DNA of 64,000 bases from Siphonodentalium dalli (lineage: Eukaryota > Mollusca > Scaphopoda > Gadilida > Siphonodentaliidae), in contig CP136069.1 in NCBI GenBank assembly GCA_032622095.1, positions 107,102,278-107,166,277 on the forward strand, written 5' to 3'. The position numbers and the translations under genes are program-made. The notes under the pieces are model-generated. The model ran no database searches, was not told the DNA's origin, and saw only the letters and a list, made by a program, of their open reading frames with translations. Each line of letters begins with the position of its first letter. Position 1 is the stretch's first letter. Below, one piece after another: positions 16,801 through 34,600 of this stretch.

Positions 16801-18165
16801 CACACACATATAGGTATTCCCGCCACATACATATAGGTATTCCCACCACACACATATAGGTATCCCCACCACACACATCTATAGGTATCACCACCACATA
16901 CATATATAGGTATCCCCAACACATACATATATAGGTATCCCCACCACATACATATATAGGTATCCCCACCACATCCATATATAGGTATCCCCACCACATA
17001 CATCTATAGGTATCCCCACCACAAACATATATAGGTATCCCCACCACATACATATATAGGTATCCCCACCACATACATATATAGGTATCCCCACCACACA
17101 CATATATTGGTATCACCACCACATACATATATAGGTATCCCCGCCACACACATATATAGGTATCCCCACCACATACATGTATAGGTCTCCCCACCACATA
17201 CATCTATAGGTATCCCCACCACACACATCTATAGGTATCCCCACCACACACATATATTGGTATCACCACCACATACATATATAGGTATCCCCGCCACACA
17301 CATATATAGGTATCCCGGCCACATACATATATAGGTATCCCCACCACACACATCTATAGGTATTCCCACCATATACATATATAGGTATCACCACCACACA
17401 CATATATAGGTATCCCCACCACACACATATATAGGTATCCCCGCCACATACATATATAGGTATCACCACCACACACATATATAGGTCTCCCCACCACATA
17501 CATCTATAGGTATCCCCACCACACACATATATATGTATCCCCACCACACACAGATCTATAGGTAACCCCACCACACACATATATAGGTATTCCCACAATA
17601 CACATCTATAGTTATCCCCGCTACACACATATATAGGTATCCCCACCACATACATCTATAGGTATCCCCACCACAAACATATGTAGGTATCCCCACCACA
17701 TACATATATAGGTATCCCCACCACATACATATATAGCTATCCCCACCACATACATCTATAGGTATCACCGCCACATACATCGATAGGTATCCCCACCACA
17801 TACATATATAGGTATCCCCGCCACACACATATATAGGTATCCCCACCACACTCATATATAGGTATCACCACCACACACATATATAGGTATCCCCGCCACA
17901 TACATATGTAGGTATCCCCACCTCATACATATATAGGTATCACCACCACACACATATATAGGTATCCCCACCATATACATATATAGGTATCCCCATTACA
18001 TACATTTATAGGTATTCCCACCACATACATATATAGGTATCCCCACCACATACATATATAGGTATCCCCACCACATACATATATAGGTATCCCCACCACA
18101 TACATCTATAAGTGTCGCCACCACACACATATATAGGTATCCCCACCACATACATCTATATGTAT
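13855..18165. repeat. 4,310-bp higher-order repeat, copy 1
   Basis: Unit-variant order from about 13,855 to 18,165 is reproduced exactly 4,310 bp further on. Landmark units at 14,237, 14,983 and 17,595 correspond to 18,547, 19,293 and 21,905. Rare variants are shared, for example CCCACATCCATCTATAGG (14,140 against 18,450) and CACCTATATAGGAATCC (15,487 against 19,797). I found one substitution between copies: GGTATCC at about 17,036 against GGTAACC at about 21,346. The two copies are therefore almost identical. Confidence 0.88.
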
Positions 18166-21100
18166 CCCCACCACATACATATATAGGTATCCCCACCACA
18201 CACATATATTGGTATCACCACCACATACATATATAGGTATCCCCGCCACACACATATATAGGTATCCCCGCCACATACATATATAGGTATCCCCACCACA
18301 CACATCTATAGGTATTCCCACCATATACATATATAGGTATCACCACCACACACATATATAGGTATCCCCACCACACACATATATAGGTATCCCCTCCACA
18401 TACATATATAGGTATCACCACCACACACATATATAGGTCTCCCCACCACATCCATCTATAGGTATCCCCACCACACACATCTATATGTATCCCCACCACA
18501 CACAGATCTATAGGTAACCCCACCACACACATATATAGGTATTCCCACAATACACATCTATAGTTATCCCCGCTACACACATATATAGGTATCCCCACCA
18601 CATACATCTATAGGTATCCCCACCACAAACATATATAGGTATCCCCACCACATACATATATAGGTATCCCCACCACATACATATATAGCTATCCCCACCA
18701 CATACATATATAGGTATCACCGCCACATACATCGATAGGTATCCGCACCACATACATATATAGGTATCCCCGCCACACACATATATAGGTATCCCCACCA
18801 CACTCATATATAGGTATCACCACCACACACATATATAGGTATCCCCGCCACATACATATGTAGGTATCCCCACCTCATACATATATAGGTATCACCACCA
18901 CACACATATATAGGTATCCCCACCATATACATATATAGGTATCCCCACCACATACATTTATAGGTATTCCCACCACACACATATATAGGTATCCCCACCA
19001 CATACATATATAGGTATCCCCACCACATACATATATAGGTATCCCCACCACATACATCTATAAGTGTCCCCACCACACACATATATAGGTATCCCCACCA
19101 CATACATCTATATGTATCTCCACCACGCACATATATAGGTATCACCACCACATACATGTATAGGTATCCCCACCACATACATCTATAGGTATCCCCACCA
19201 CATACATATATAGGTATCCCCACCACATACATATAGGTATCCCCACCACACACATATAGGTATCCCCACCACACACATATATAGGTATTCCCACAATACA
19301 CATCTATAGTTATCCCCGCTACACACATATATAGGTATCCCCACCACATACATATATAGGTATCCCCACCACACACATATATAGGTATCCCCACCACATA
19401 CATATATAGGTATCCCCACCACACACATATAGGTATCCCCACCACACACATATATAGGTATCACCACCACATACATATATAGGTATCCCTAACACATACA
19501 TATATAGGTATCCCCACCATATACTTATATAGGTATCCCCACCACATACATATATAGGTATCCCCACCACATACATCTATAGGTATCCCCACCACAAACA
19601 TATATAGGTATCCCCACCACATACATATATAGGTATCCCCACCACATACATATATAGCTATCCCCACCACATACATCTATATGTATCACCGCCACATACA
19701 TCTATAGGTATCCCCACTACATACATATATAGGTATCCCCACCACATACATCTATAGGTATCACCGCCACATACATCTATAGGTATCACCACCACACACC
19801 TATATAGGAATCCCCGCCACATACATATGTAGGTATCCCCACCTCATACATATATAGGTATCACCACCACACACATATATAGGTATCCCCACCATATACA
19901 TATATAGGTATCCCCATCACATACATTTATACGTATTCCCACCACACACATATATAGGTATCCCCACCACATACATATATAGGTATCCCCACCACATACA
20001 TCTATAAGTGTCCCCACCACACACATATATAGGTATCCCCACCACATACATCTATAGGTATCCCCACCACGCACATATATAGGTATCCCCACCACATACA
20101 TGTATAGGAATCCCCACCACATACATATATAGGTATCCCCACCACATACATATATAGGTATCCCCACCACATACATATATAGGTATCCCCACCACACACA
20201 TATATAGGTATCCCCACCACATACATATATAGGTATCACCACCACACACATATAGGTATCCCCGCCACATACATATAGGTATCCGCACCACACACATATA
20301 GGTATCCCCACCACACACATATATAGGTATCACCACCACATACATATATAGGTATCCCCAACACATACATATATAGGTATCCCCACCATATACTTATATA
20401 GGTATCCCCACCACATACATATATAGGTATCCCCACCACATACATCTATAGGTATCCCCACCACAAACATATATAGGTATCCCCACCACATACATATATA
20501 GGTATCCCCACCACATACATATATAGCTATCCCCACCACATACATCTATAGGTATCACCGCCACATACATCGATAGGTATCCCCACCACATACATATATA
20601 GGTATCCCCGCCACACACATATATAGGTATCCCCACCACACTCATATATAGGTATCACCACCACACACATATATAGGTATCCCCGCCTCATACATATGTA
20701 GGTATCCCCACCTCATACATATATAGGTATCACCACCACACACATATATAGGTATCCCCACCATATACATATATAGGTATCCCCATTACATACATTTATA
20801 GGTATTCCCACCACACACATATATAGGTATCCCCACCACATACATATATAGGTATCCCCACCACATACATATATAGGTATCCCCACCACATACATCTATA
20901 AGTATCCCCACCACACACATATATAGGTATCCCCACCACATACATCTATATGTATCACCACCACGCACATATATAGGTATCCCCACCACATACATGTATA
21001 GGTATCCCCACCACATACATCTATAGGTATCCCCACCACATACATATATAGGTATCCCCACCACACACATATATAGGTATCCCACCACATACATATACAG

Positions 21101-22476
21101 GTATCACCACCACACACATATAGGTATTCCCGCCACATACATATAGGTATTCCCACCACACACATATAGGTATCCCCACCACACACATCTATAGGTATCA
21201 CCACCACATACATATATAGGTATCCCCAACACATACATATATAGGTATCCCCACCACATACATATATAGGTATCCCCACCACATCCATATATAGGTATCC
21301 CCACCACATACATCTATAGGTATCCCCACCACAAACATATATAGGTAACCCCACCACATACATATATAGGTATCCCCACCACATACATATATAGGTATCC
21401 CCACCACACACATATATTGGTATCACCACCACATACATATATAGGTATCCCCGCCACACACATATATAGGTATCCCCACCACATACATGTATAGGTCTCC
21501 CCACCACATACATCTATAGGTATCCCCACCACACACATCTATAGGTATCCCCACCACACACATATATTGGTATCACCACCACATACATATATAGGTATCC
21601 CCGCCACACACATATATAGGTATCCCGGCCACATACATATATAGGTATCCCCACCACACACATCTATAGGTATTCCCACCATATACATATATAGGTATCA
21701 CCACCACACACATATATAGGTATCCCCACCACACACATATATAGGTATCCCCGCCACATACATATATAGGTATCACCACCACACACATATATAGGTCTCC
21801 CCACCACATACATCTATAGGTATCCCCACCACACACATATATATGTATCCCCACCACACACAGATCTATAGGTAACCCCACCACACACATATATAGGTAT
21901 TCCCACAATACACATCTATAGTTATCCCCGCTACACACATATATAGGTATCCCCACCACATACATCTATAGGTATCCCCACCACAAACATATGTAGGTAT
22001 CCCCACCACATACATATATAGGTATCCCCACCACATACATATATAGCTATCCCCACCACATACATCTATAGGTATCACCGCCACATACATCGATAGGTAT
22101 CCCCACCACATACATATATAGGTATCCCCGCCACACACATATATAGGTATCCCCACCACACTCATATATAGGTATCACCACCACACACATATATAGGTAT
22201 CCCCGCCACATACATATGTAGGTATCCCCACCTCATACATATATAGGTATCACCACCACACACATATATAGGTATCCCCACCATATACATATATAGGTAT
22301 CCCCATTACATACATTTATAGGTATTCCCACCACATACATATATAGGTATCCCCACCACATACATATATAGGTATCCCCACCACATACATATATAGGTAT
22401 CCCCACCACATACATCTATAAGTGTCGCCACCACACACATATATAGGTATCCCCACCACATACATCTATATGTATC
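18166..22476. repeat. 4,310-bp higher-order repeat, copy 2
   Basis: Direct tandem partner of 13,855-18,165. The copies part at about 18,170/22,480, where copy 1 continues CCCCACCACATAC and the sequence after copy 2 reads CCCCAGCAAGCAC. The right part of this copy also belongs to the 1,521-bp period that follows, so the repeats are nested. Confidence 0.88.
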
Positions 22477-25450
22477 CCCAGCAAGCACATATATAGGTAT
22501 CCCCACCACATACATGTATAGGTATCCCCACCACATACATCTATAGGTATCCCCACCACATACATATATAGGTATCCCCACCACACACATATATAGGTAT
22601 CCCCACCACATACATATACAGGTATCACCACCACACACATATAGGTATTCCCGCCACATACATATAGGTATTCCCACCACACACATATAGGTATCCCCAC
22701 CACACACATCTATAGGTATCACCACCACATACATATATAGGTATCCCCAACACATACATATATAGGTATCCCCACCACATACATATATAGGTATCCCCAC
22801 CACATACATATATAGGTATCCCCACCACATACATCTATAGGTATCCCCACCACAAACATATATAGGTATCCCCACCACATACATATATAGGTATCCCCAC
22901 CACATATATATATAGGTATCCCCACCACACACATATATTGGTATCACCACCACATACATATATAGGTATCCCCGCCACACACATATATAGGTATCCCCAC
23001 CACATACATGTATAGGTCTCCCCAACACATACATCTATAGGTATCCCCACCACACACATCTATAGGTATCCCCACCACACACATATATTGGTATCACCAC
23101 CACATACATATATAGGTATCCCCGCCACACACATATATAGGTATCCCCGCCACATACATATATAGGTATCCCCACCACACACATCTATAGGTATTCCCAC
23201 CATATACATATATAGGTATCACCACCACACACATATATAGGTATCCCCACCACACACATATATAGGTATCCCCGCCACATACATATATAGGTATCACCAC
23301 CACACACATATATAGGTCTCCCCACCACATACATCTATAGGTATCCCCACCACACACATCTATATGTATCCCCACCACACACAGATCTATAGGTAACCCC
23401 ACCACACACATATATAGGTATTCCCACAATACACATCTATAGTTATCCCCGCTACACACATATATAGGTACCCCCACCACATACATCTATAGGTATCCCC
23501 ACCACAAACATATATAGGTATCCCCACCACATACATATATAGGTATCCCCACCACATACATATATAGCTATCCCCACCACATACATCTATAGGTATCACC
23601 GCCACATACATCGATAGGTATCCCCACCACATACATATATAGGTATCCCCGCCACACACATATATAGGTATCCCCACCACACTCATATATAGGTATCACC
23701 ACCACACACATATATAGGTATCCCCGCCACATACATATGTAGGTATCCCCACCTCATACATATATAGGTATCACCACCACACACATATATAGGTATCCCC
23801 ACCATATACATATATAGGTATCCCCATCACATACATTTATAGGTATTCCCACCACACACATATATAGGTATCCCCACCACATACATATATAGGTATCCCC
23901 ACCACATACATATATAGGTATCCCCACCACATACATCTATAAGTGTCCCCACCACACACATATATAGGTATCCCCACCACATACATCTATATGTATCCCC
24001 ACCACGCACATATATAGGTATCCCCACCACATACATGCATAGGTATCCCCACCACATACATCTATAGGTATCCCCACCACATACATATATAGGTATCCCC
24101 ACCACACACATATATAGGTATCCCCACCACATACATATACAGGTATCACCACCACACACATATAGGTATTCCCGCCACATACATATAGGTATTCCCACCA
24201 CACACATATAGGTATCCCCACCACACACATCTATAGGTATCACCACCACATACATATATAGGTATCCCCAACACATACATATATAGGTATCCCCACCACA
24301 TACATATATAGGTATCCCCACCACATACATATATAGGTATCCCCACCACATACATCTATAGGTATCCCCACCACAAACATATATAGGTATCCCCACCACA
24401 TACATATATAGGTATCCCCACCACATACATATATAGGTATCCCCACCACACACATATATTGGTATCACCACCACATACATATATAGGTATCCCCGCCACA
24501 CACATGTATAGGTATCCCCACCACATACATGTATAGGTCTCCCCACCACATACATCTATATGTATCCCCACCACACACATCTATAGGTATCCCCACCACA
24601 CACATATATTGGTATCACCACCACATACATATATAGGTATCCCCGCCACACACATATATAGGTATCCCCGCCACATACATATATAGGTATCCCCACCACA
24701 CACATCTATAGGTATTCCCACCATATACATATATAGGTATCACCACCACACACATATATAGGTATCCCCACCACATACATCTATAGGTATCCCCACCACA
24801 TACATCTATAGGTATCCCCACCACACACATCTATATGTATCCCCACCACACACAGATCTATAGGTAACCCCACCACACACATATATAGGTATTCCCACAA
24901 TACACATCTATAGGTATCCCCGCTACACACATATATAGGTATCCCCACCACATACATCTATAGGTATCCCCACCACAAACATATATAGGTATCCCCACCA
25001 CATACATATATAGGTATCCCCACCACATACATATATAGCTATCCCCACCACATACATCTATAGGTATCACCGCCACATACATCGATAGGTATCCCCACCA
25101 CATACATATATAGGTATCCCCGCCACACACATATATAGGTATCCCCACCACACTCATATATAGGTATCACCACCACACACATATATAGGTATCTCCGCCA
25201 CATACATATGTAGGTATCCCCACCTCATACATATATAGGTATCACCACCACACACATATATAGGTATCCCCACCATATACATATATTGGTATCCCCATCA
25301 CATACATTTATAGGTATTCCCACCACACACATATATAGGTATCCCCACCACATACATATATAGGTATCCCCACCACATACATATATAGGTATCCCCACCA
25401 CATTCATCTATAAGTGTCCCCACCACACACATATATAGGTATCCCCACCA
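21000..25450. repeat. Satellite higher-order block, 1,521-bp period, three copies
   Basis: Landmarks at 21,905, 23,426 and 24,897 give offsets of 1,521 and 1,471 bp. Many other variant units keep the 1,521-bp offset, for example the ACATATACAGG unit at about 21,090, 22,611 and 24,132, and CTATAAGTGTC at 22,426 and 23,937. The third interval is 50 bp (two units) shorter, a deletion at about 24,770-24,800. The first copy overlaps the end of the 4,310-bp repeat. Confidence 0.8.
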
Positions 25451-25469
25451 CATACATCTATATGTATCC

Positions 25470-28400
25470 CCACCACGCACATATATAGGTATCACCACCA
25501 CATACATATATAGGTATCCCCGCCACACACATATATAGGTATCCCCGCCACATACATATATAGGTATCCCCACCACACACATCTATAGGTATTCCCACCA
25601 TATACATATATAGGTATCCCCACCACACACATATATAGGTATCCCCGCCACATACATATATAGGTATCACCACCACACACATATATAGGTCTCCCCACCA
25701 CATACATCTATAGGTATCCCCACCACACACATCTATATGTATCCCCACCACACACAGATCTATAGGTAACCCCACCACACACATATATAGGTATTCCCAC
25801 AATACACATCTATAGTTATCCCCGCTACACACATATATAGGTATCCCCACCACATACATATATAGGTATGCCCACCACACACATATATAGGTATCTCCAC
25901 CACATACATATATAGGTATCACCACCACACACATATAGGTTTCCCCGCCACATACATATAGGTATCCCCACCACACACATATAGGTATCCCCACCACACA
26001 CATATATAGGTATCACCACCACATACATATATAGGTATCCCTAACACATACATATATAGGTATCCACACCATATACTTATATAGGTATCCCCACCACATA
26101 CATATATAGGTATCCCCACCACATACATCTATAGGTATCCCCACCACAAACATATATAGGTATCCCCACCACATACATATATAGGTATCCCCACCACATA
26201 CATATATAGCTATCCCCACCACATACACTATAGGTATCACCGCCACATACATCTATAGGTATCCCCACCACATACATATATAGGTATCCCCACCACATAC
26301 ATCTATAGGTATCCCCACCACGCACATATATAGGTATCCCCACCACATACATGTATAGGTATCCCCACCACATACATCTATAGGTATCCCCACCACATAC
26401 ATATATAGGTATCCCCACCACACACATATATAGGTATCCCCACCACATACATATATAGGTATCACCACCACACACATATAGGTATTCCCGCCACATACAT
26501 ATAGGTATCCCCACAACACACATATAGGTATCCCCCTACACACATCTATAGGTATAACCACCACATACATATATAGGTATCCCCAACACATACATATATA
26601 GGTATCCCCACCACATACATATATAGGTATCCCCACCACATACATATATAGGTATCCCCACCACACACATATATTGGTATCACCACCACATACATATATA
26701 GGTATCCCCGCCACACACATATATAGGTATCCCCACCACATACATGTATAGGTATCCCCACCACATACATCTAAAGGTATCCCCACCACATACATATATA
26801 GGTATCCCCACCACACACACATATAGGTATCCCCACCACATACATATATAGGTATCACCACCACACACATATAGGTATTCCCGCCACATACATATGGGTA
26901 TCCCCACTACACACATATAGGTATCCCCACCACACACATCTATAGGTATCACCACCACATACATATATAGGTATCCCCAACACATACTTATATAGGTATA
27001 CCCACCACATACATATATAGGTATCCCCACCACACACATATATATAGGTATCCCCGCCACACACATATATAGGTATCTCCACCACATACATATATAGGTC
27101 TCCCCACCACATACATCTATAGGTATCCCCACCACACACATCTATAGGTATCCCTACCACACACATATATTGGTATCACCACCACATACATATATAGGTA
27201 TCCCCGCCACACACATATATAGGTATCCCCGCCACATACAAATATAGGTATCCCCACCACACACATCTATAGGTATTCCCACCATATACATATTTAGGTA
27301 TCACCACCACACACACATATAGGTATCCCCACCACACACATATATAGGTATCCCCGCCACATACATATATAGGTATCACCACCACACACATATATAGGTC
27401 TCCCCACCACATACATCTATAGGTATCCCCACCACACACATATATATGTATCCCCACCACACACAGATCTATAGGTAACCCCACCACACACATATATAGG
27501 TATTCCCACAATACACATCTATAGTTATCCCCGCCACACACATATATAGGTATCCCCACCACATACATATATAGGTATCCCCACCACACACATATATAGG
27601 TATCCCCACCACATATATATATAGGTATAACCACCACACACATATAGGTTTCCCCGCCACATACATATAGGTATCCCCACCACACACATATAGGTATCCC
27701 CACCACACACATATATAGGTATCACCACCACATACATATATAGGTATCCCCAACACATACATATATAGGTATCCCCACCATATACTTATATAGGTATCCC
27801 CACCACATACATATATAGGTATCCCCACCACATACATCTATAGGTATCCCCACCACAAACATATATAGGTATCCCCACCACATACATATATAGGTATCCC
27901 CACCACATACATATATAGGTATCCCCACCACATACATATATAGGTATCCCCACCACACACATATATTGGTATCCCCGCCACACACATATATAGGTATCCC
28001 CACCACATACATGTATAGGTATCCCCACCACATACATCTATAGGTATCCCCACCACATACATATATAGGTATCCCCACCACACACACATATAGGTATCCC
28101 CACCACATACATATATAGGTATCACCACCACACACATATAGATATTCCCGCCACATACATATAGGTATCCCCACCACACACATATAGGTATCCCCACCAC
28201 ACACATCTATAGGTATCACCACCACATACATATATAGGTATCCCCAACACATACATATATAGGTATACCCACCACATACATATATAGGTATCCCCACCAC
28301 ACACATATATATAGGTATCCCCGCCACACACATATATAGGTATCCCCACCACATACATATATAGGTCTCCCCACCACATACATCTATAGGTATCCCCACC

Positions 28401-31400
28401 ACACACATCTATAGGTATCCCTACCACAAACATATATTGGTATCACCACCACATACATATATACGTATCCCCGCCACACACATATATAGGTATCCCCGCC
28501 ACATACATATATAGGTATCCCCACCACACACATCTATAGGTATTCCCACCATATACATATTTAGGTATCACCACCACACACATATATAGGTATCCCCACC
28601 ACACACATATATAGGTATCCCCGCCACATACATATATAGGTATCACCACCACACACATATATAGGTCTCCCCACCACATACATCTATAGGTATCCCCACC
28701 ACACACATATATATGTATCCCCACCACACACAGATCTATAGGTAACCCCACCACACACATATATAGGTATTCCCACAATACACATCTATAGTTATCCCCG
28801 CCACACACATATATAGGTATCCCCACCACATACATATATAGGTATCCCCACCACACACATATATAGGTATCCCCACCACATACATATATAGGTATAACCA
28901 CCACACACATATAGGTTTCCCCGCCACATACATATAGGTATCCCCACCACACACATATAGGTATCCCCACCACACACATATATAGGTATCACCACCACAT
29001 ACATATATAGGTATCCCCAACACATACATATATAGGTATCCCCACCATATACTTATATAGGTATCCCCACCACATACATATATAGGTATCCCCACCACAT
29101 ACATCTATAGGCATCCCCACCACAAACATATATAGGTATCCCCACCACATACATATATAGGTATCCCCCCCACGTACATATATAGCTATCCCCACCACAT
29201 ACATCTATAGGTATCACCGCCACATACATCTATAGGTATTCCCACCACACACATATAGGTATCCCCACCACACACATCTATAGGTATCACCACCACATAC
29301 ATATATAGGTATCCCCAACACATACATATATAGGTATCCCCACCACATACATATATAGGTATCCCCACCACATACATATATAGGTAACCCCACCACATAC
29401 ATCTATAGGTATCCCCACCACAAACATATAAAGGTATCCCCACCACATACATATATAGGTATCCCCACCACATACATATATAGGTATCCCCACCACACAC
29501 ATATATTGGTATCACCACCACATACATATATAGGTATCCCCGCCACACACATATATAGGTATCCCCACCACATACATGTATAGGTATCCCCACCACATAC
29601 ATCTATAGGTATCCCCACCACATACATATATAGGTATCCCCACCACACACATATATAGGTATCCCCACCACATACATATATAGGTATCACCACCACACAC
29701 ATATAGGTATTCCCGCCACATACATATAGGTATCCCCACCACACACATATAGGTATCCCCACCACACACATCTATAGGTATCACCACCACATACATATAT
29801 AGGTATCCCCAACACATACATATATAGGTATCCCCACCACATACATATATAGGTATCCCCACCACACACATATATATAGGTATCCCCGCAACACACATAT
29901 ATAGGTATCCCCACCACATACATATATAGGTCTCCCCACCACATACATCTATAGGTATCCCCACCACACACATCTATAGGTATCCCCACCACACACATAT
30001 ATTGGTATCACCACCACATACATATATAGGTATCCCCGCCACACACATATATAGGTATCCCCGCCACATACATATATAGGTATCCCCACCACACACATCT
30101 ATAGGTATTCCCACCATATACATATATAGGTATCACCACCACACACATATATAGGTATCCCCACCACACACATATATAGGTATCCCCGCCACATACATAT
30201 ATAGGTATCACCACCACACACATATATAGGTCTCCCCACCACATACATCTATATGTATCCCCACCACACACATCTATATGTATCCCCACCACACACATAT
30301 CTATAGGTAACCCCACCACACACATATATAGGTATTCCCACAATACACATCTATAGTTATCCCCGCTACACACATATATAGGTATCCCCACCACATACAT
30401 ATATAGGTATCCCCGCCACATACATATATAGGTATCCCCACCACACACATCTATAGGTATCCCCACCATATACATATATAGGTATCACCACCACACACAT
30501 ATATAGGTATCCCCACCACACACATATATAGGTATCCCCGCCACATACATATATAGGTATCACCACCACACACATATATAGGTCTCCTCACCACATACAT
30601 CTATATGTATCCCCACCACACACATCTATATGTATCCCCACCACACACATATCTATAGGTAACCCCACCACACACATATATAGGTATTCCCACAATACAC
30701 ATCTATAGTTATCCCCGCTACACACATATATAGGTATCCCCACCACATACATATATAGGTATCCCCACCACACACATATATAGGTATCCCCACCACATAC
30801 ATATATAGGTATCACCACCACACACATATAGGTTTCCCCGCCACATACATATAGGTATCCCCACCACACACATATAGGTATCCCCACCACACACATATAT
30901 AGGTATCACCACCACATACATATATAGGTATCCCTAACACATACATATATAGGTATCCACACCATATACTTATATAGGTATCCCCACCACATACATATAT
31001 AGGTATCCCCACCACATACATCTATAGGTATCCCCACCACAAACATATATAGGTATCCCCACCACATACATATATAGGTATCCCCCCACGTACATATATA
31101 GCTATCCCCACCACATACATCTATAGGTATCACCGCCACATACATCTATAGGTATTCCCACCACACACATATAGGTATCCCCACCACACACATCTATAGG
31201 TATCACCACCACATACATATATAGGTATCCCCAACACATACATATATAGGTATCCCCACCACATACATATATAGGTATCCCCACCACTTACATATATAGG
31301 TAACCCCACCACATACATCTATAGGTATCCCCACCACAAACATATATAGGTATCCCCACCACATACATATATAGGTATCCCCACCACATACATATATAGG

Positions 31401-31630
31401 TATCCCCACCACACACATATATTGGTATCACCACCACATACATATATAGGTATCCCCGCCACACACATATATAGGTATCCACACCACATACATGTATAGG
31501 TATCCCCACCACATACATCTATAGGTATCCCCACCACATACATATATAGGTATCCCCACCACATACATATATAGGTCTCCCCACCACATACATCTATAGG
31601 TATCCCCACCACACACATCTATAGGTATCC
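25470..31630. repeat. About 6.16-kb higher-order repeat, copy 1
   Basis: The order of unit variants from about 25,470 to 31,630 recurs at 31,631-37,650. The offset is 6,160-6,161 bp up to about 27.1 kb and 6,009-6,010 bp afterwards. Landmarks here are 25,799, 27,508, 28,775, 30,340 and 30,692. Internally there is a 1,267-bp repeat (27,508 to 28,775) and a 352-bp duplication (30,340 to 30,692). Confidence 0.85.
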
Positions 31631-34600
31631 CTACCACACACATATATTGGTATCACCACCACATACATATATAGGTATCCCCGCCACACACATATATACG
31701 TATCCCCGCCACATACATATATAGGTATCCCCACCACACACATCTATAGGTATTCCCACCATATACATATATAGGTATCCCCACCACACACATATATAGG
31801 TATCCCCGCCACATACATATATAGGTATCACCACCACACACATATATAGGTCTCCCCACCACATACATCTATAGGTATCCCCACCACACACATATATATG
31901 TATCCCCACCACACACAGATCTATAGGTAACCCCACCACACACATATATAGGTATTCCCACAATACACATCTATAGTTATCCCCGCTACACACATATATA
32001 GGTATCCCCACCACATACATATATAGGTATGCCCACCACACACATATATAGGTATCTCCACCACATACATATATAGGTATCACCACCACACTCATATAGG
32101 TTTCCCCGCCACATACATATAGGTATCCCCACCACACACATATAGGTATCCCCACCACACACATATATAGGTATCACCACCACATACATATATAGGTATC
32201 CCTAACACATACATATATAGGTATCCACACCATATACTTATATAGGTATCCCCACCACATACATATATAGGTATCCCCACCACATACATCTATAGGTATC
32301 CCCACCACAAACATATATAGGTATCCCCACCACATACATATATAGGTATCCCCACCACATACATATATAGCTATCCCCACCACATACACTATAGGTATCA
32401 CCGCCACATACATCTATAGGTATCCCCACCACATACATATATAGGTATCCCCACCACATACATCTATAGGTATCCCCACCACGCACATATATAGGTATCC
32501 CACCACATACATGTATAGGTATCCCCACCACATACATCTATAGGTATCCCCACCACATACATATATAGGTATCCCCACCACACACATATATAGGTATCCC
32601 CACCACATACATATATAGGTATCACCACCACACACATATAGGTATTCCCGCCACATACATATAGGTATCCCCACAACACACATATAGGTATCCCCCTACA
32701 CACATCTATAGGTATAACCACCACATACATATATAGGTATCCCCAACACATACATATATAGGTATCCCCACCACATACATATATAGGTATCCCCACCACA
32801 TACATATATAGGTATCCCCACCACACACATATATTGGTATCACCACCACATACATATATAGGTATCCCCGCCACACACATATATAGGTATCCCCACCACA
32901 TACATGTATAGGTATCCCCACCACATACATCTATAGGTATCCCCACCACATACATATATAGGTATCCCCACCACACACACATATTGGTATCCCCACCACA
33001 TACATATATAGGTATCACCACCACACACATATAGGTATTCCCGCCACATACATATGGGTATCCCCACTACACACATATAGGTATCCCCACCACACACATC
33101 TATAGGTTTCACCACCACATACATATATAGGTATCCCCAACACATACATATATAGGTATACCCACCACATACATATATAGGTATCCCCACCACACACATA
33201 TATATAGGTATCCGCGCCACACACATATATAGGTATCCCCGCCACATACAAATATAGGTATCCCCACCACACACATCTATAGGTATTCCCACCATATACA
33301 TATTTAGGTATCACCACCACACACACATATAGGTATCCCCACCACACACATATATAGGTATCCCCGCCACATACATATATAGGTATCACCACCACACACA
33401 TATATAGGTCTCCCCACCACATACATCTATAGGTATCCCCACCACACACATATATATGTATCCCCACCACACACAGATCTATAGGTAACCCCACCACACA
33501 CATATATAGGTATTCCCACAATACACATCTATAGTTATCCCCGCCACACACATATATAGGTATCCCCACCACATACATATATAGGTATCCCCACCACACA
33601 CATATATAGGTATCCCCACCACATACATATATAGGTATAACCACCACACACATATAGGTTTCCCCGCCACATACATATAGGTATCCCCACCACACACATA
33701 TAGGTATCCCCACCACACACATATATAGGTATCACCACCACATACATATATAGGTATCCCCAACACATACATATATAGGTATCCCCACCATATACTTATA
33801 TAGGTATCCCCACCACATACATATATAGGTATCCCCACCACATACATCTATAGGTATCCCCACCACAAACATATATAGGTATCCCCACCACATACATATA
33901 TAGGTATCCCCACCACATACATATATAGGTATCCCCACCACATACATATATAGGTATCCCCACCACACACATATATTGGTATCCCCGCCACACACATATA
34001 TAGGTATCCCCACCACATACATGTATAGGTATCCCCACCACATACATCTATAGGTATCCCCACCACATACATATATAGGTATCCCCACCACACACACATA
34101 TAGGTATCCCCACCACATACATATATAGGTATCACCACCACACACATATAGATATTCCCGCCACATACATATAGGTATCCCCACCACACACATATAGGTA
34201 TCCCCACCACACACATCTATAGGTATCACCACCACATACATATATAGGTATCCCCAACACATACATATATAGGTATACCCACCACATACATATATAGGTA
34301 TCCCCACCACACACATATATATAGGTATCCCCGCCACACACATATATAGGTATCCCCACCACATACATATATAGGTCTCCCCACCACATACATCTATAGG
34401 TATCCCCACCACACACATCTATAGGTATCCCTACCACACACATATATTGGTATCACCACCACATACATATATACGTATCCCCGCCACACACATATATAGG
34501 TATCCCCGCCACATACATATATAGGTATCCCCACCACACACATCTATAGGTATTCCCACCATATACATATTTAGGTATCACCACCACACACATATATAGG

